A DNA stretch of 64,000 nucleotides from Acidimicrobiales bacterium (lineage in GTDB: Bacteria > Actinomycetota > Acidimicrobiia > Acidimicrobiales > Aldehydirespiratoraceae), in NCBI GenBank assembly GCA_040219515.1, contig JAVJSI010000011.1:156130-220129 (forward strand), given 5' to 3'. Position 1 is the stretch's first letter; each line of letters begins with the position of its first letter. Positions 17,032 through 24,710 of this stretch are shown one piece after another. A model generated the notes under the pieces. That model saw nothing but the letters and a program-made list of their open reading frames with translations. It searched no databases and was not told the DNA's origin. Position numbers and translations under genes: made by a program.

Positions 17032-17063
17032 GGTTGCGAATCGCAACCCACTGAATCTAGAGT
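17032..17063 (+). promoter_or_regulatory. HxlR promoter with 17-bp perfect palindrome (operator)
   Basis: GGTTGCGAATCGCAACC at 17032-17048 is a perfect inverted repeat (8-1-8). It covers the -35-like TTGCGA (17034-17039); 18 bases later comes a -10 TAGAGT (17058-17063), nine bases before the HxlR ATG. An operator over the -35 of a regulator gene is the standard layout for autorepression. It would also govern fbiC, which overlaps the regulator gene. Confidence 0.7.
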
Positions 17064-17072
17064 CCGTGGGCC

Positions 17073-17570
17073 ATGTCTCCTCGCCTCCGCCCACCGTCCC
17101 CGCCTCTCGGGGCACATGACTGTTCCATCCAGCGCACGCTGGATGTGATCGGCGATCGATGGACGCTGCTGATCCTGCGGGACGTGTTTCGGGGTGTGCG
17201 CCGGTTCTCCCGGATCCAGAACGATCTCGGCATCGCCAAGAACCTGCTGACCGACCGCCTTGCCGCGCTGGTCGAGGCCGGCGTGGTCGAGAAGGTCCCG
17301 TACCAGGACCGTCCGGTGCGCCACGAGTACCGCCTGACGGACAAGGGGCGGGCCCTCTCCCCCGCGCTCCTCGCGCTGATGCGGTGGGGCGACGCCTGGT
17401 GCGGCGACGACGGTGCCCCGACCGAGCTGGTGCACGACGACTGCGGCACGCGCCTCGAGCTTCAGCCGTGGTGCACCAGCTGTAATTCGCCCGTCTCCCC
17501 CACCGAGATCTCGTCACGGCCGGGTCCCGGCCGCCAGACCACCGAGGAGACGATCAATGCCGCGTCCTGA
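17073..17570 (+). CDS. HxlR-family transcriptional regulator
   Basis: A 165-residue winged-helix regulator. The family signature is present: an N-terminal Cys (HDCSIQRTLDVIGDRWTLLIL), RFSRIQNDLGIAKNLLTDRL as recognition region, and the YRLTDKGRAL wing. The C-terminal tail has a Cys trio (CGTRLELQPWCTSC) that could bind metal or sense redox state. It overlaps the first 14 bases of fbiC, so the regulator and F420 synthase are one transcription unit. The palindrome in its promoter suggests autoregulation. Whether it controls F420 synthesis in response to a signal is inference. Confidence 0.92.
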   Translation: MSPRLRPPSPPLGAHDCSIQRTLDVIGDRWTLLILRDVFRGVRRFSRIQNDLGIAKNLLTDRLAALVEAGVVEKVPYQDRPVRHEYRLTDKGRALSPALLALMRWGDAWCGDDGAPTELVHDDCGTRLELQPWCTSCNSPVSPTEISSRPGPGRQTTEETINAAS

Positions 17571-19962
17571 CCTTCTGGCGCTCCCCCTCGACACGCTTAT
17601 GGCGCAGGCCCGCATCGTGCGAGACGGCGTTCACGGCACGCTGATCACCTTCTCCCCCAAGGTGTTCATCCCGCTCACGATGCTGTGTCAGGACAAGTGC
17701 GGGTACTGCACGTTCGCCCAGCCGCCGGCCCGCCTGGACGCCCCCTACCTCGAACCCGAGCAGGTGCTCGACATCGCCCGGCGGGGGGCCGAGATGGGCT
17801 GTCACGAGGCGTTGTTCACCCTCGGGGAACGTCCCGAGAAGCGCTACCCGGTGGCCAGGGACTGGCTCCAACGGCACGGCTACGACACCACGGTCGACTA
17901 CGTGGTCGCCATGGCCCGGCTCGTCCTCGACGAGACCGGCCTGCTCCCCCATGCCAACACCGGGGCGATGTACGCCGACGAGCTCGCCCGCCTCCGCGAG
18001 GTGTCGCCCAGCCAGGGAATGATGATCGAGTCGCTGCGCGACGATCTCGACTGCCACCGGGGAGCCCCCGACAAGGTGCCGCAGCGCCGTCTCGACACCC
18101 TCGAGTGGGCCGGCGAGCAGAAGATCCCCTACACCACCGGCATTCTCGTCGGCATCGGTGAGAACCGCGAAGACCGAGTCGAGGCGCTCGAGGCCATCGC
18201 CGCCTCGCACGCCCGCCATGGCCACGTGCAGGAAGTGATCGTGCAGAACTTCCTGCCCAAGGAGGGCACGGCGATGCACCAGGCGCCGGCCTGCCCCCGA
18301 CCGGACTATCTCGAGGCCATCGCCCTCGCCCGCCTGATCCTTCCCCCCGAGGTGCACGTCCAGGCCCCACCCAACCTGTCCGACGAGTTCGGCGATCTCC
18401 TCGAGGCCGGGGTCAGCGACTGGGGCGGTGTCTCCCCCGTCACCGCCGACCATGTGAACCCCGAACGCCCCTGGCCCGATCTCGACCGGCTGCGCGAGGT
18501 GACCGAGGCCCACGGCCACATGCTCGCGCCGCGGCTCACCGCCCATCCGCGCTACGTGTGCGATCCCGACAACTGGATCGACGAAGGGCTCCGCTTCGCG
18601 GTCATGGATCGCTCCGACAGCGACGGGTTCGCCCGCGACGACCCGGGCTCGGTCTGGCCCGAACGCACCATGGAGAAGGCCAAGGTGGGCGACGGCGCCG
18701 AGTTCGATCTCGTCGGCACCGTGTCGACCCAGTGGTACGTCGGCGCCGGCGGCGATCCGCAGGTGCTCGTCCCCGGTCTCGCCCCGAATGCTGCGAAGGG
18801 TGCCGTGGACGAGGTGCTCCAGGGTGTTTCCGCTGGTCAGGATGTGGGTTTCGACGAAATCCTGACGCTGTTCCGAGCCCGGGGGCCCGAGGTCGCCGCG
18901 GTCGCCGCGGTGGCCGATCAGCTCCGGTCCGAGATCGTCGGCGACGACGTCACCTGGGTGGCGAATCGCAACATCAACTACACCAACGTGTGCACGTTCA
19001 AGTGCCGTTTCTGCGGCTTCTCGAAGGGCCCGCTGTCGCTCAACCTGCGGGGCACGCCGTATCTGCTCACGCTCGACGACATCGCCGAGCGTGTCATCGA
19101 AGCCGCCGAACTCGGCGCGACCGAGGTGTGCCTCCAGGGCGGTATCCATCCCGATTTCGACGGCGACTACTACATCGACGTCGCCAAGGCCGTCCATGCC
19201 GCCGTGCCCGGGATGCACATCCACGGGTTCACGGCCCTCGAAGTGACCGAGGGCGCCAAGCGCAACGGAGAGCCCCTGGTCGACTATCTCTCCCGCCTCC
19301 GGGACGCCGGTCAGCGTTCGCTGCCGGGTACCGCCGCGGAGATCCTCGTCGACGAGGTTCGTGAGACCCTGTGCCCCGACAAGATCGACACCGACGAATG
19401 GCTCGAAGCGCATCGTGTGGCCCATTCGGTCGGGCTCGGGTCCAACGTCACGATCATGTTCGGCTCGATGGAGCGGCCCGAGCACTGGGTCCACCACATC
19501 CTGCGAACCCGTGCGCTCCAGGAGGAGACAGGAGGGTTCACCGAGTTCGTGGGTCTCCCGTTCGTGCACATGGCGTCACCCATCTACCTGCGAAAGATGG
19601 CCCGTCGGGGTCCCACGTGGCGCGAGGTACTGCTGATGCACGCCGTTGCCCGTATCGCCTATCGCGGTCGTATCGACAACATCCAGGGTTCCTGGGTGAA
19701 ACTCGGCTTCGGCTCGATCACCCAGCTGCTGCAGGCGGGCGCCAACGATCTCGGCGGCACTCTGATCGACGAGAACATCTCGCGCGCCGCCGGTGCCGAT
19801 CACGGCACCGGCGTCACCGCCGAGGACTTCCGGCGGGTGGTCGAGCCGCTCGGCCGCCGTCTGGTGCAGCGCACCACGCTCTACGGACGACCGGACTTCG
19901 ATGTGTTGCCCCTGGCGACCACACGGCGGACCCGCACGGTCATCCCGGTGGCCGGCGCCTAG
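17557..19962 (+). CDS. fbiC: Bifunctional F0 synthase FbiC (CofG-CofH fusion)
   Basis: An 801-residue fusion of two radical-SAM enzymes that build the deazaflavin F0, the chromophore of coenzyme F420, from tyrosine and 5-amino-6-ribitylamino-uracil. The CofG half has the CxxxCxxC cluster at Cys44, Cys48 and Cys51 (CQDKCGYC); the CofH half has the second at Cys479, Cys483 and Cys486 (CTFKCRFC). Length and order match mycobacterial FbiC. The ATG at 17557 has GAGGAG upstream and lies inside the regulator gene. Other F420 genes are not in the window. The host therefore probably makes F420. Confidence 0.97.
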   Translation: MPRPDLLALPLDTLMAQARIVRDGVHGTLITFSPKVFIPLTMLCQDKCGYCTFAQPPARLDAPYLEPEQVLDIARRGAEMGCHEALFTLGERPEKRYPVARDWLQRHGYDTTVDYVVAMARLVLDETGLLPHANTGAMYADELARLREVSPSQGMMIESLRDDLDCHRGAPDKVPQRRLDTLEWAGEQKIPYTTGILVGIGENREDRVEALEAIAASHARHGHVQEVIVQNFLPKEGTAMHQAPACPRPDYLEAIALARLILPPEVHVQAPPNLSDEFGDLLEAGVSDWGGVSPVTADHVNPERPWPDLDRLREVTEAHGHMLAPRLTAHPRYVCDPDNWIDEGLRFAVMDRSDSDGFARDDPGSVWPERTMEKAKVGDGAEFDLVGTVSTQWYVGAGGDPQVLVPGLAPNAAKGAVDEVLQGVSAGQDVGFDEILTLFRARGPEVAAVAAVADQLRSEIVGDDVTWVANRNINYTNVCTFKCRFCGFSKGPLSLNLRGTPYLLTLDDIAERVIEAAELGATEVCLQGGIHPDFDGDYYIDVAKAVHAAVPGMHIHGFTALEVTEGAKRNGEPLVDYLSRLRDAGQRSLPGTAAEILVDEVRETLCPDKIDTDEWLEAHRVAHSVGLGSNVTIMFGSMERPEHWVHHILRTRALQEETGGFTEFVGLPFVHMASPIYLRKMARRGPTWREVLLMHAVARIAYRGRIDNIQGSWVKLGFGSITQLLQAGANDLGGTLIDENISRAAGADHGTGVTAEDFRRVVEPLGRRLVQRTTLYGRPDFDVLPLATTRRTRTVIPVAGA

Positions 19963-20132
19963 AGCCCGGTCAGGCCGCCACTACCCGTTTCGGCATGGGC
20001 TCGGAACTCGGCGTGGCCGGCGGTGGCCTCATTGGCAGTGCTGACCGCCCGTCGCGAGCCGATCGGCTGACCCTTGCCGCCCACGTTGAGCAGTCGTTTC
20101 ACGAATCTGAGGACTCGCACTCGAAAGGTCAT
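19959..20132 (-). CDS. Very small hypothetical protein
   Basis: A 57-residue basic peptide (MTFRVRVLRFVKRLLNVGG... ending GSGGLTGL) with an amphipathic N-terminal helix. I recognise no family. Evidence that it is real: its ATG stands exactly seven bases after a TACGGT -10 box, the same arrangement as its divergent neighbour and many genes here. Its stop overlaps the fbiC stop by three bases, convergently. Without comparison to relatives it remains tentative. Confidence 0.45.
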   Translation of the reverse strand: MTFRVRVLRFVKRLLNVGGKGQPIGSRRAVSTANEATAGHAEFRAHAETGSGGLTGL

Positions 20133-20139
20133 GCCAACG

Positions 20140-20186
20140 ACCGTACCAGGCGGGCGAACGACGGCTCGACGGACGGCGTCTACGAT
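20140..20186. promoter_or_regulatory. Divergent leaderless promoters (small peptide / DUF3052)
   Basis: Minus-strand TACGGT (20145-20140) is seven bases before ATG 20132; plus-strand TACGAT (20181-20186) is six bases before ATG 20193. No clear -35 boxes. Confidence 0.5.
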
Positions 20187-20192
20187 GGCGCC

Positions 20193-20609
20193 ATGGCTTC
20201 GGCCGGCTACAGCGGAACGCCCCTGGCGAAGAAGCTCGGGATCAAGGACGGGCACACCGTCGCGGCGCTCGACGCACCGACCCATCTGGCCGAGCTCCTC
20301 GCGCCCCTGCCGGAAGACGTCGTGGTACGCAACTCCGCTCGTGGCACCCCCGATGTCAGCCTCGTCTTCTGCACCACCCGTCGCGCCCTCGACCGTCGTC
20401 GCCGTCAGCTCTGGACACTCGCGTTCCCTGACCGATCGGTGTGGATCTGCTGGCCCAAGAAATCCAGTCCGTTGTTCGTCGACCTCACAGAAGACCAGGT
20501 CAGAGAGGTCGTGCTGCCCGATGGACTCGTCGACGTGAAGGTCTGCGCGGTCGACGACGACTGGTCCGGCCTCAAGCTCGTGGTGCGTCGCGAGCTACGC
20601 ACCAGCTGA
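20193..20609 (+). CDS. DUF3052 family protein
   Basis: A 138-residue actinobacterial protein of the DUF3052 family. It begins MASAGYSGTPLAKKLGIKDG, the usual N-terminus, and contains the conserved aromatic stretch LAFPDRSVWICWPKKSS. No activity is known; the family is soluble and occurs near varied housekeeping genes. An ATG at 20185 in another frame is ruled out by the family N-terminus. It precedes the LOG-family gene by 16 bases. Confidence 0.88.
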   Translation: MASAGYSGTPLAKKLGIKDGHTVAALDAPTHLAELLAPLPEDVVVRNSARGTPDVSLVFCTTRRALDRRRRQLWTLAFPDRSVWICWPKKSSPLFVDLTEDQVREVVLPDGLVDVKVCAVDDDWSGLKLVVRRELRTS

Positions 20610-20613
20610 GCGC

Positions 20614-20619
20614 TAGCTT
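20614..20619 (+). promoter_or_regulatory. Putative -10 box (TAGCTT) of the LOG-family gene
   Basis: TAGCTT ends six bases before GTG 20626, which predicts a leaderless transcript starting at or next to the start codon. Confidence 0.4.
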
Positions 20620-20625
20620 CGGACG

Positions 20626-21663
20626 GTGACCGAATTCCCCTCCCGCTACCGAACGGGCGACGACGAGCTCGACCAGGAGCTCCTGAAACTGCTCGAGAAG
20701 GTCGATCCGGCCGACCACGAGTACGTGTTCGAACTCATGGTCTCGGCCCTCCGGCTCTCCCGCGAGGACGTGGACCGCGGCGAGCTGAAGATGGTGTCCG
20801 CTGCCGTGAAGGAGTTCCGCTACTCGTTCGGCGTGTTCGCACCCTACGACGGCATCCGCAAGTGCACGGTCTACGGGAGTGCCCGCACCGAGGTCGGCGA
20901 CCCCGCCTACGTCGCGGCCCACGACTTCGCCCAGGCCATCACCGCGCACGACTGGATGGTCATCACCGGCGCCGGACCCGGGATCATGGAGGCGGCCCAC
21001 GAAGGGGCCGGGGCCGAGATGAGCTTCGGTGTCAACATCGTCCTCCCGTTCGAGGCGATGGCCAACAAGGTCATCCTCGACGACCCGAAGCTCATCAACT
21101 TCAAGTACTTCTTCACCCGCAAGGTGATGTTCGTCAAGGAGTCGCACGGCTACGTGATGCTGCCGGGCGGATTCGGCACGATGGACGAGGCGTTCGAGTT
21201 GCTCACCCTCATCCAGACGGGCAAATCCGTGCCCGCGCCCATCGTCCTGCTCGACCCTCCGGGCGGCACGTACTGGAAGCTCTGGAAGGAGTTCGTCGAG
21301 ATCGAGCTCCGTGACAACGGGTTGATCGCACCCGACGACCTGTCCCTCGTGATGGTGACCGACTCGATCGACGCCGCCGTCGAGGAGATCTGCCGGTTCT
21401 ACCGGACGTATCACTCGATCCGGTTCGTCGGCTCGCGCCTGGTGCTCCGGCTGCAGCGCGAGATCGGCGACGAGGAACTCGCCCGTCTCAACGAGGACTT
21501 CGGACATGTCGTGGCGAAGGGCGAGATCGAGCGCATCGATCCCACCGAGGCCGAGGTTCGAGACGCCGACCACATCGAACTCCACCGCATCGCCTTTCGT
21601 TTCGATCGACGGAGTTGGGCCGGGGTGCGTCGAATGATCGACGCCCTCAACGATGCCACCTGA
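20626..21663 (+). CDS. LOG-family (lysine-decarboxylase-like) protein
   Basis: A 345-residue Rossmann-fold protein of the LOG family. The nucleotide-binding signature GAGPGIMEAAHEGAG and the catalytic PGGFGTMDEAFELLTLIQTGK are intact. LOG enzymes release free bases from nucleoside 5'-monophosphates (cytokinin activation in plants, nucleotide catabolism in bacteria). This one is longer than the roughly 190-residue LOG core, with about 75 extra N-terminal residues and an extended C-terminus, as in the larger actinobacterial subgroup. The substrate is not determined by sequence. Confidence 0.9.
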   Translation: MTEFPSRYRTGDDELDQELLKLLEKVDPADHEYVFELMVSALRLSREDVDRGELKMVSAAVKEFRYSFGVFAPYDGIRKCTVYGSARTEVGDPAYVAAHDFAQAITAHDWMVITGAGPGIMEAAHEGAGAEMSFGVNIVLPFEAMANKVILDDPKLINFKYFFTRKVMFVKESHGYVMLPGGFGTMDEAFELLTLIQTGKSVPAPIVLLDPPGGTYWKLWKEFVEIELRDNGLIAPDDLSLVMVTDSIDAAVEEICRFYRTYHSIRFVGSRLVLRLQREIGDEELARLNEDFGHVVAKGEIERIDPTEAEVRDADHIELHRIAFRFDRRSWAGVRRMIDALNDAT

Positions 21664-21672
21664 GCGGGCGAA

Positions 21673-21879
21673 CTAGGCGAAAGGATCGTCGTTCGGTTCG
21701 TCGAGGAGATGGATCGCCTTCTCCACTGCCCGCCGAGCGCGGGTCAGGCGCTTCTCGTCGACCGGCAGCTCCTGGCCCCCCGCGTCGATCGACTCGCGCA
21801 GCCGCTGAATGGCCAGGTCGGCCAGCTCCTCGGCGATCATCTCGAGCCGACTCCGGATCTCGTCGAATTCTCCTGCCAC
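21673..21879 (-). CDS. Small acidic helical hypothetical protein
   Basis: A 68-residue, probably coiled-coil protein (EFDEIRSRLEMIAEELADLAI, then KRLTRARRAVEKAIHLL) ending in an acidic tail. I recognise no family. The start is GTG at 21877-21879, supported by a TACGGT box seven bases upstream. It converges with the LOG gene and diverges from the Cys-rich gene. Codon use is like neighbouring genes. Confidence 0.7.
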   Translation of the reverse strand: MAGEFDEIRSRLEMIAEELADLAIQRLRESIDAGGQELPVDEKRLTRARRAVEKAIHLLDEPNDDPFA

Positions 21880-21886
21880 GCCGGAG

Positions 21887-21915
21887 ACCGTATCGGCAGA
21901 TGCCGGGGCTACCGT
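21887..21915. promoter_or_regulatory. Back-to-back leaderless promoters (21879 gene / Cys-rich gene)
   Basis: Minus-strand TACGGT (21892-21887) is seven bases before GTG 21879; plus-strand TACCGT (21910-21915) is six bases before ATG 21922. With 17 bases between the boxes, each -10 lies where the -35 of the other promoter would be. Confidence 0.5.
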
Positions 21916-21921
21916 CGCACA

Positions 21922-22680
21922 ATGGACGCGGCCGAACTCCACGAGTGGGTGACCTTCACTGACGACGACGGCAACAGCTGGCAGTTCGACGTCACCTTCA
22001 TGATGAGCAACTACGGCTGCATCTACGGTCGAGGCTGTCCCGGGGTGTTCACCGAACTCGCCCCCGAATACGAGCACGGCTGCTGTACCTATGGTGCTCA
22101 TTTCGTCGACAAGGCCGATCGTCAGGCCACCCTGGCCCGGGCGGCCGAGCTCGGTCCCGACGAGTGGGAACTGCGAGATCGGGCCGAGGAGATGGGCGGC
22201 CCGCTGGTGAAGAACGACGACGGCGACTGGGTCACCCAGACCGTCGACGACGCCTGCATCTTCCTGAATCGGCCCGGTTTCGCCAACGGTGCGGGGTGTG
22301 CGTTCCATCAGGCGGCCGTGGCTCGTGACGAACGCCCCCTCGACTGGAAACCGCAGGTCTGTTGGCAGCTGCCACTTCGCTTCGACGAGTGGACCGACCA
22401 GAACGACCACACGACGTACCTGTTGCGCGAGTGGAAACGCCGTGACTGGGGCGAAGGCGGAGCGGAGTTCGCCTGGTGGTGCACCGACGATCCGCTCGCG
22501 TTCAACGAGGATCGGCCGGTCTGGCGGTCGTTGCGCGACGAGATCGTCGAGCTCGTGGGCGAGGGTCCCTACGAGAAGCTGGTCGACTACCTCGTCCACC
22601 GTGAGGCCACCCACCCCGAGGCACCGGTGTTCCTTCCTCACCCCCAGGTTCGCCGCCGCGACGAGAATCCCTCGATCTGA
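21922..22680 (+). CDS. Cysteine-rich protein, possible metal-cluster protein
   Basis: A 252-residue soluble protein with clustered cysteines: CIYGRGCPG (about residues 33-39), GCCTYGAHFVDK (55-66), ACIFLNRP, GCAFHQAA, and two later Cys (VCWQL, WWCTD). This resembles the Zn/Fe-chelating cysteine-cluster proteins (YkgJ or DUF3109 types); the match is by eye. It lies 37 bases before the McrB-like ATPase gene, which has its own ribosome site. A shared role with that AAA/McrC-like pair is only suggested by position. The start is supported by a TACCGT box six bases upstream. Confidence 0.75.
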   Translation: MDAAELHEWVTFTDDDGNSWQFDVTFMMSNYGCIYGRGCPGVFTELAPEYEHGCCTYGAHFVDKADRQATLARAAELGPDEWELRDRAEEMGGPLVKNDDGDWVTQTVDDACIFLNRPGFANGAGCAFHQAAVARDERPLDWKPQVCWQLPLRFDEWTDQNDHTTYLLREWKRRDWGEGGAEFAWWCTDDPLAFNEDRPVWRSLRDEIVELVGEGPYEKLVDYLVHREATHPEAPVFLPHPQVRRRDENPSI

Positions 22681-22717
22681 CGCTCAGGTCGGCCCGCTTG
22701 CGGCCGAAAGGAGCGTC

Positions 22718-23653
22718 GTGACTGCCTTTACCAGCGACGACCTCAATGCCGCGGCCGATGAAGCGGGGATGATCTTCCCCGCCTACGTGATCGACCAGCT
22801 GGTCGCCGCCATCGACGCCGGCAAACACGTGATCCTCACCGGACCGCCCGGCACCGGCAAGACCACGCTCGCCTACATGGCATCAGAGGTCGCCCGCAAG
22901 GCGATGTTCTGCACCGGCTATCTGCCGACCACGGCCACGACCGAGTGGACGACCTTCGAGACGATCGGTGGCCTCCAGCCCACCGCCGAGGGACTCATCT
23001 TCCGCCCCGGCCTCTTCGTGGAAGCGATCGAGACCGGACGCTGGCTCGTCATCGACGAGCTGAATCGCTCGAACTTCGACCGTGCGTTCGGTCAGCTCTT
23101 CACCGTGCTGTCGGGTTCGGCCGTCGTGCTCCCGTTCAAGCGCAAGGGCTCGCCCCAGCCGCTGTCGCTCGTGCCCAGCGGTGTCGAGGCGCCCGACGAC
23201 ACCGACGTCATCCGGGTGTCGGCCAACTGGCGCATCATCGCCACGATGAACGTCTTCGACAAGAATCTGCTGTTCGAGATGTCCTACGCCCTCATGCGCC
23301 GCTTCGCGTTCATCGAGGTCGGCACACCGCCGGAGGGCGCCTATCGGGAACTCCTCCAGGGCAAGGGCGAGATCGTGCAGCGTCTGCTCGGACTGCGCCA
23401 GTTCACCGATCTCGGCCCGGCCGTCTACCTCGATGCCGCCAAGTACGCGGCCCGTCGAGCCCGCGACGGCATCTCCGAGTCCCGCCTGATCTACGAAGTC
23501 TTCTACGCCTACTTCCTCCCCCAGTTCGAGGGCATGGAAGAACGCCGGGCGATGACGCTCTACCGCACCGTGGCCGAGCATCTCGAACCCGCGGAGCAGC
23601 TCGAGGCACAGCGGACGATCAGCGACATCCTCGGTGTCGAGCTCGTGGTGTGA
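22718..23653 (+). CDS. McrB/MoxR-type AAA+ ATPase
   Basis: A 311-residue AAA+ protein. It has Walker A GPPGTGKTTLAY (about residues 46-57), Walker B WLVIDELNRSNFDRAFGQ (close to the McrB IDEINRGN form), sensor I ATMNVFDKNLLFEMSYALMRRF with the arginine finger region, and a C-terminal helical lid. This is the AAA_5 clade that includes McrB, the motor of methyl-directed restriction, and MoxR chaperones. There is no N-terminal DNA-recognition domain. The GTG start follows AAGGAG. It overlaps the next gene by four bases (GTGA), as mcrB and mcrC do. Confidence 0.88.
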   Translation: MTAFTSDDLNAAADEAGMIFPAYVIDQLVAAIDAGKHVILTGPPGTGKTTLAYMASEVARKAMFCTGYLPTTATTEWTTFETIGGLQPTAEGLIFRPGLFVEAIETGRWLVIDELNRSNFDRAFGQLFTVLSGSAVVLPFKRKGSPQPLSLVPSGVEAPDDTDVIRVSANWRIIATMNVFDKNLLFEMSYALMRRFAFIEVGTPPEGAYRELLQGKGEIVQRLLGLRQFTDLGPAVYLDAAKYAARRARDGISESRLIYEVFYAYFLPQFEGMEERRAMTLYRTVAEHLEPAEQLEAQRTISDILGVELVV

Positions 23654-24660
23654 CCGGCCCTCGAATCGATCCCTTCGCCGGCACGCTCGAGGCCACCGCG
23701 GAGTTGTGGAGCCGGCTCGCCCGGCCCTTCGACATGGGCCACACCGTCGATGCCCTCCTCGGACTCTCGACCGACGTGGTCGAACAACTCGTGGGTGTGC
23801 TCGTCGCCACGTGTGACGAGGCGGAGACGCTCCTCCACGGCATGCCGAAGATTCTCCGCACGCTGAAGACGTCGGTCGGTTCGAACAACGAACGGTGCAT
23901 CGGCGAACTCCGCGGACCGGTGCAGTGGTCCGAGACGCTGGCCGCCCAGGCCTCGAGTCTCGGGAACCGCGACGTCTTCGTCTGCTCCTCGACCCGGCGG
24001 GCGTACGACATCGAGGAGAATCAGGTGCTGGTCGGCGCCCTCCAGGCCGTTGCCCGCGCCGGCGCCGGTGTGGACATCGTGAGCCACGACTCCTACGAGG
24101 ACGAAGGACTGCGCCGGGCCCGCCACAACGCCAAAGTGGCCCGCCGCTACCTGGATCACCGCACCCTCGAGGCGATCGAGGTGAAGGGCCGGCCCAGTCC
24201 CCGCGCCATCAAGCGCACACGTAGTGGAAAGACCAGCGCCGCCTACCGGCCGGCGCTGGCCATGCTCGAGCGGGTCAACGAGCCCCTCTCGCTCGACGAG
24301 CTGTCGCCGTACTGCGACCGCCGCACCCGCGTGCAGCACGGCGTGCTGATCGGTGTCGTCGAGGAACTCGAGTCCCGCGGTATGCGCGTTCCGGCCCTGC
24401 GGGCCGAGGGCGGTTCGCTCTTCGCCGGGCCGGTGGAGTTCATCCATCCGCGCCGACGCGGTGATCGCTCACGGTTGCACGGGCTCCTCATCGGCAACGT
24501 CCTCGTCGACGTGCCGGAGAGTCTCAAGAATCTCGATCGTGCCGCCGCCGAGGCGGAGTTGCGGACCCGATCCCACGGTCGGCGGGTGGTGCCCATCGTC
24601 GATGCCGACGACATCGTGCACGCGGTCGACGTCGCCGTGATCGCCGCTCGGGGCGGCTGA
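23650..24660 (+). CDS. McrC/DUF2357-like partner lacking a recognisable nuclease
   Basis: A 336-residue protein coupled to the AAA ATPase. It carries the McrC/DUF2357-type signatures ELRGPVQWSET (residues 86-96) and STRRAYDIEENQVLVGAL (about 114-131), which match the GRILW..T and D..ENR patterns of that superfamily. The C-terminal half, where McrC has a PD-(D/E)xK nuclease, shows no such motif; it is basic and ends with a small Rossmann-like or beta region (VVPIVDADDIVHAVDVAVI). The pair could therefore be a remodelling machine rather than a restriction enzyme. The McrC relation is inferred from motif and context. Confidence 0.72.
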   Translation: MTGPRIDPFAGTLEATAELWSRLARPFDMGHTVDALLGLSTDVVEQLVGVLVATCDEAETLLHGMPKILRTLKTSVGSNNERCIGELRGPVQWSETLAAQASSLGNRDVFVCSSTRRAYDIEENQVLVGALQAVARAGAGVDIVSHDSYEDEGLRRARHNAKVARRYLDHRTLEAIEVKGRPSPRAIKRTRSGKTSAAYRPALAMLERVNEPLSLDELSPYCDRRTRVQHGVLIGVVEELESRGMRVPALRAEGGSLFAGPVEFIHPRRRGDRSRLHGLLIGNVLVDVPESLKNLDRAAAEAELRTRSHGRRVVPIVDADDIVHAVDVAVIAARGG

Positions 24661-24710
24661 GCCGGCCCCATCGGTGTCACCCGCCGCCTTCCGGTGTAGG
24701 AAGGGGCGAC

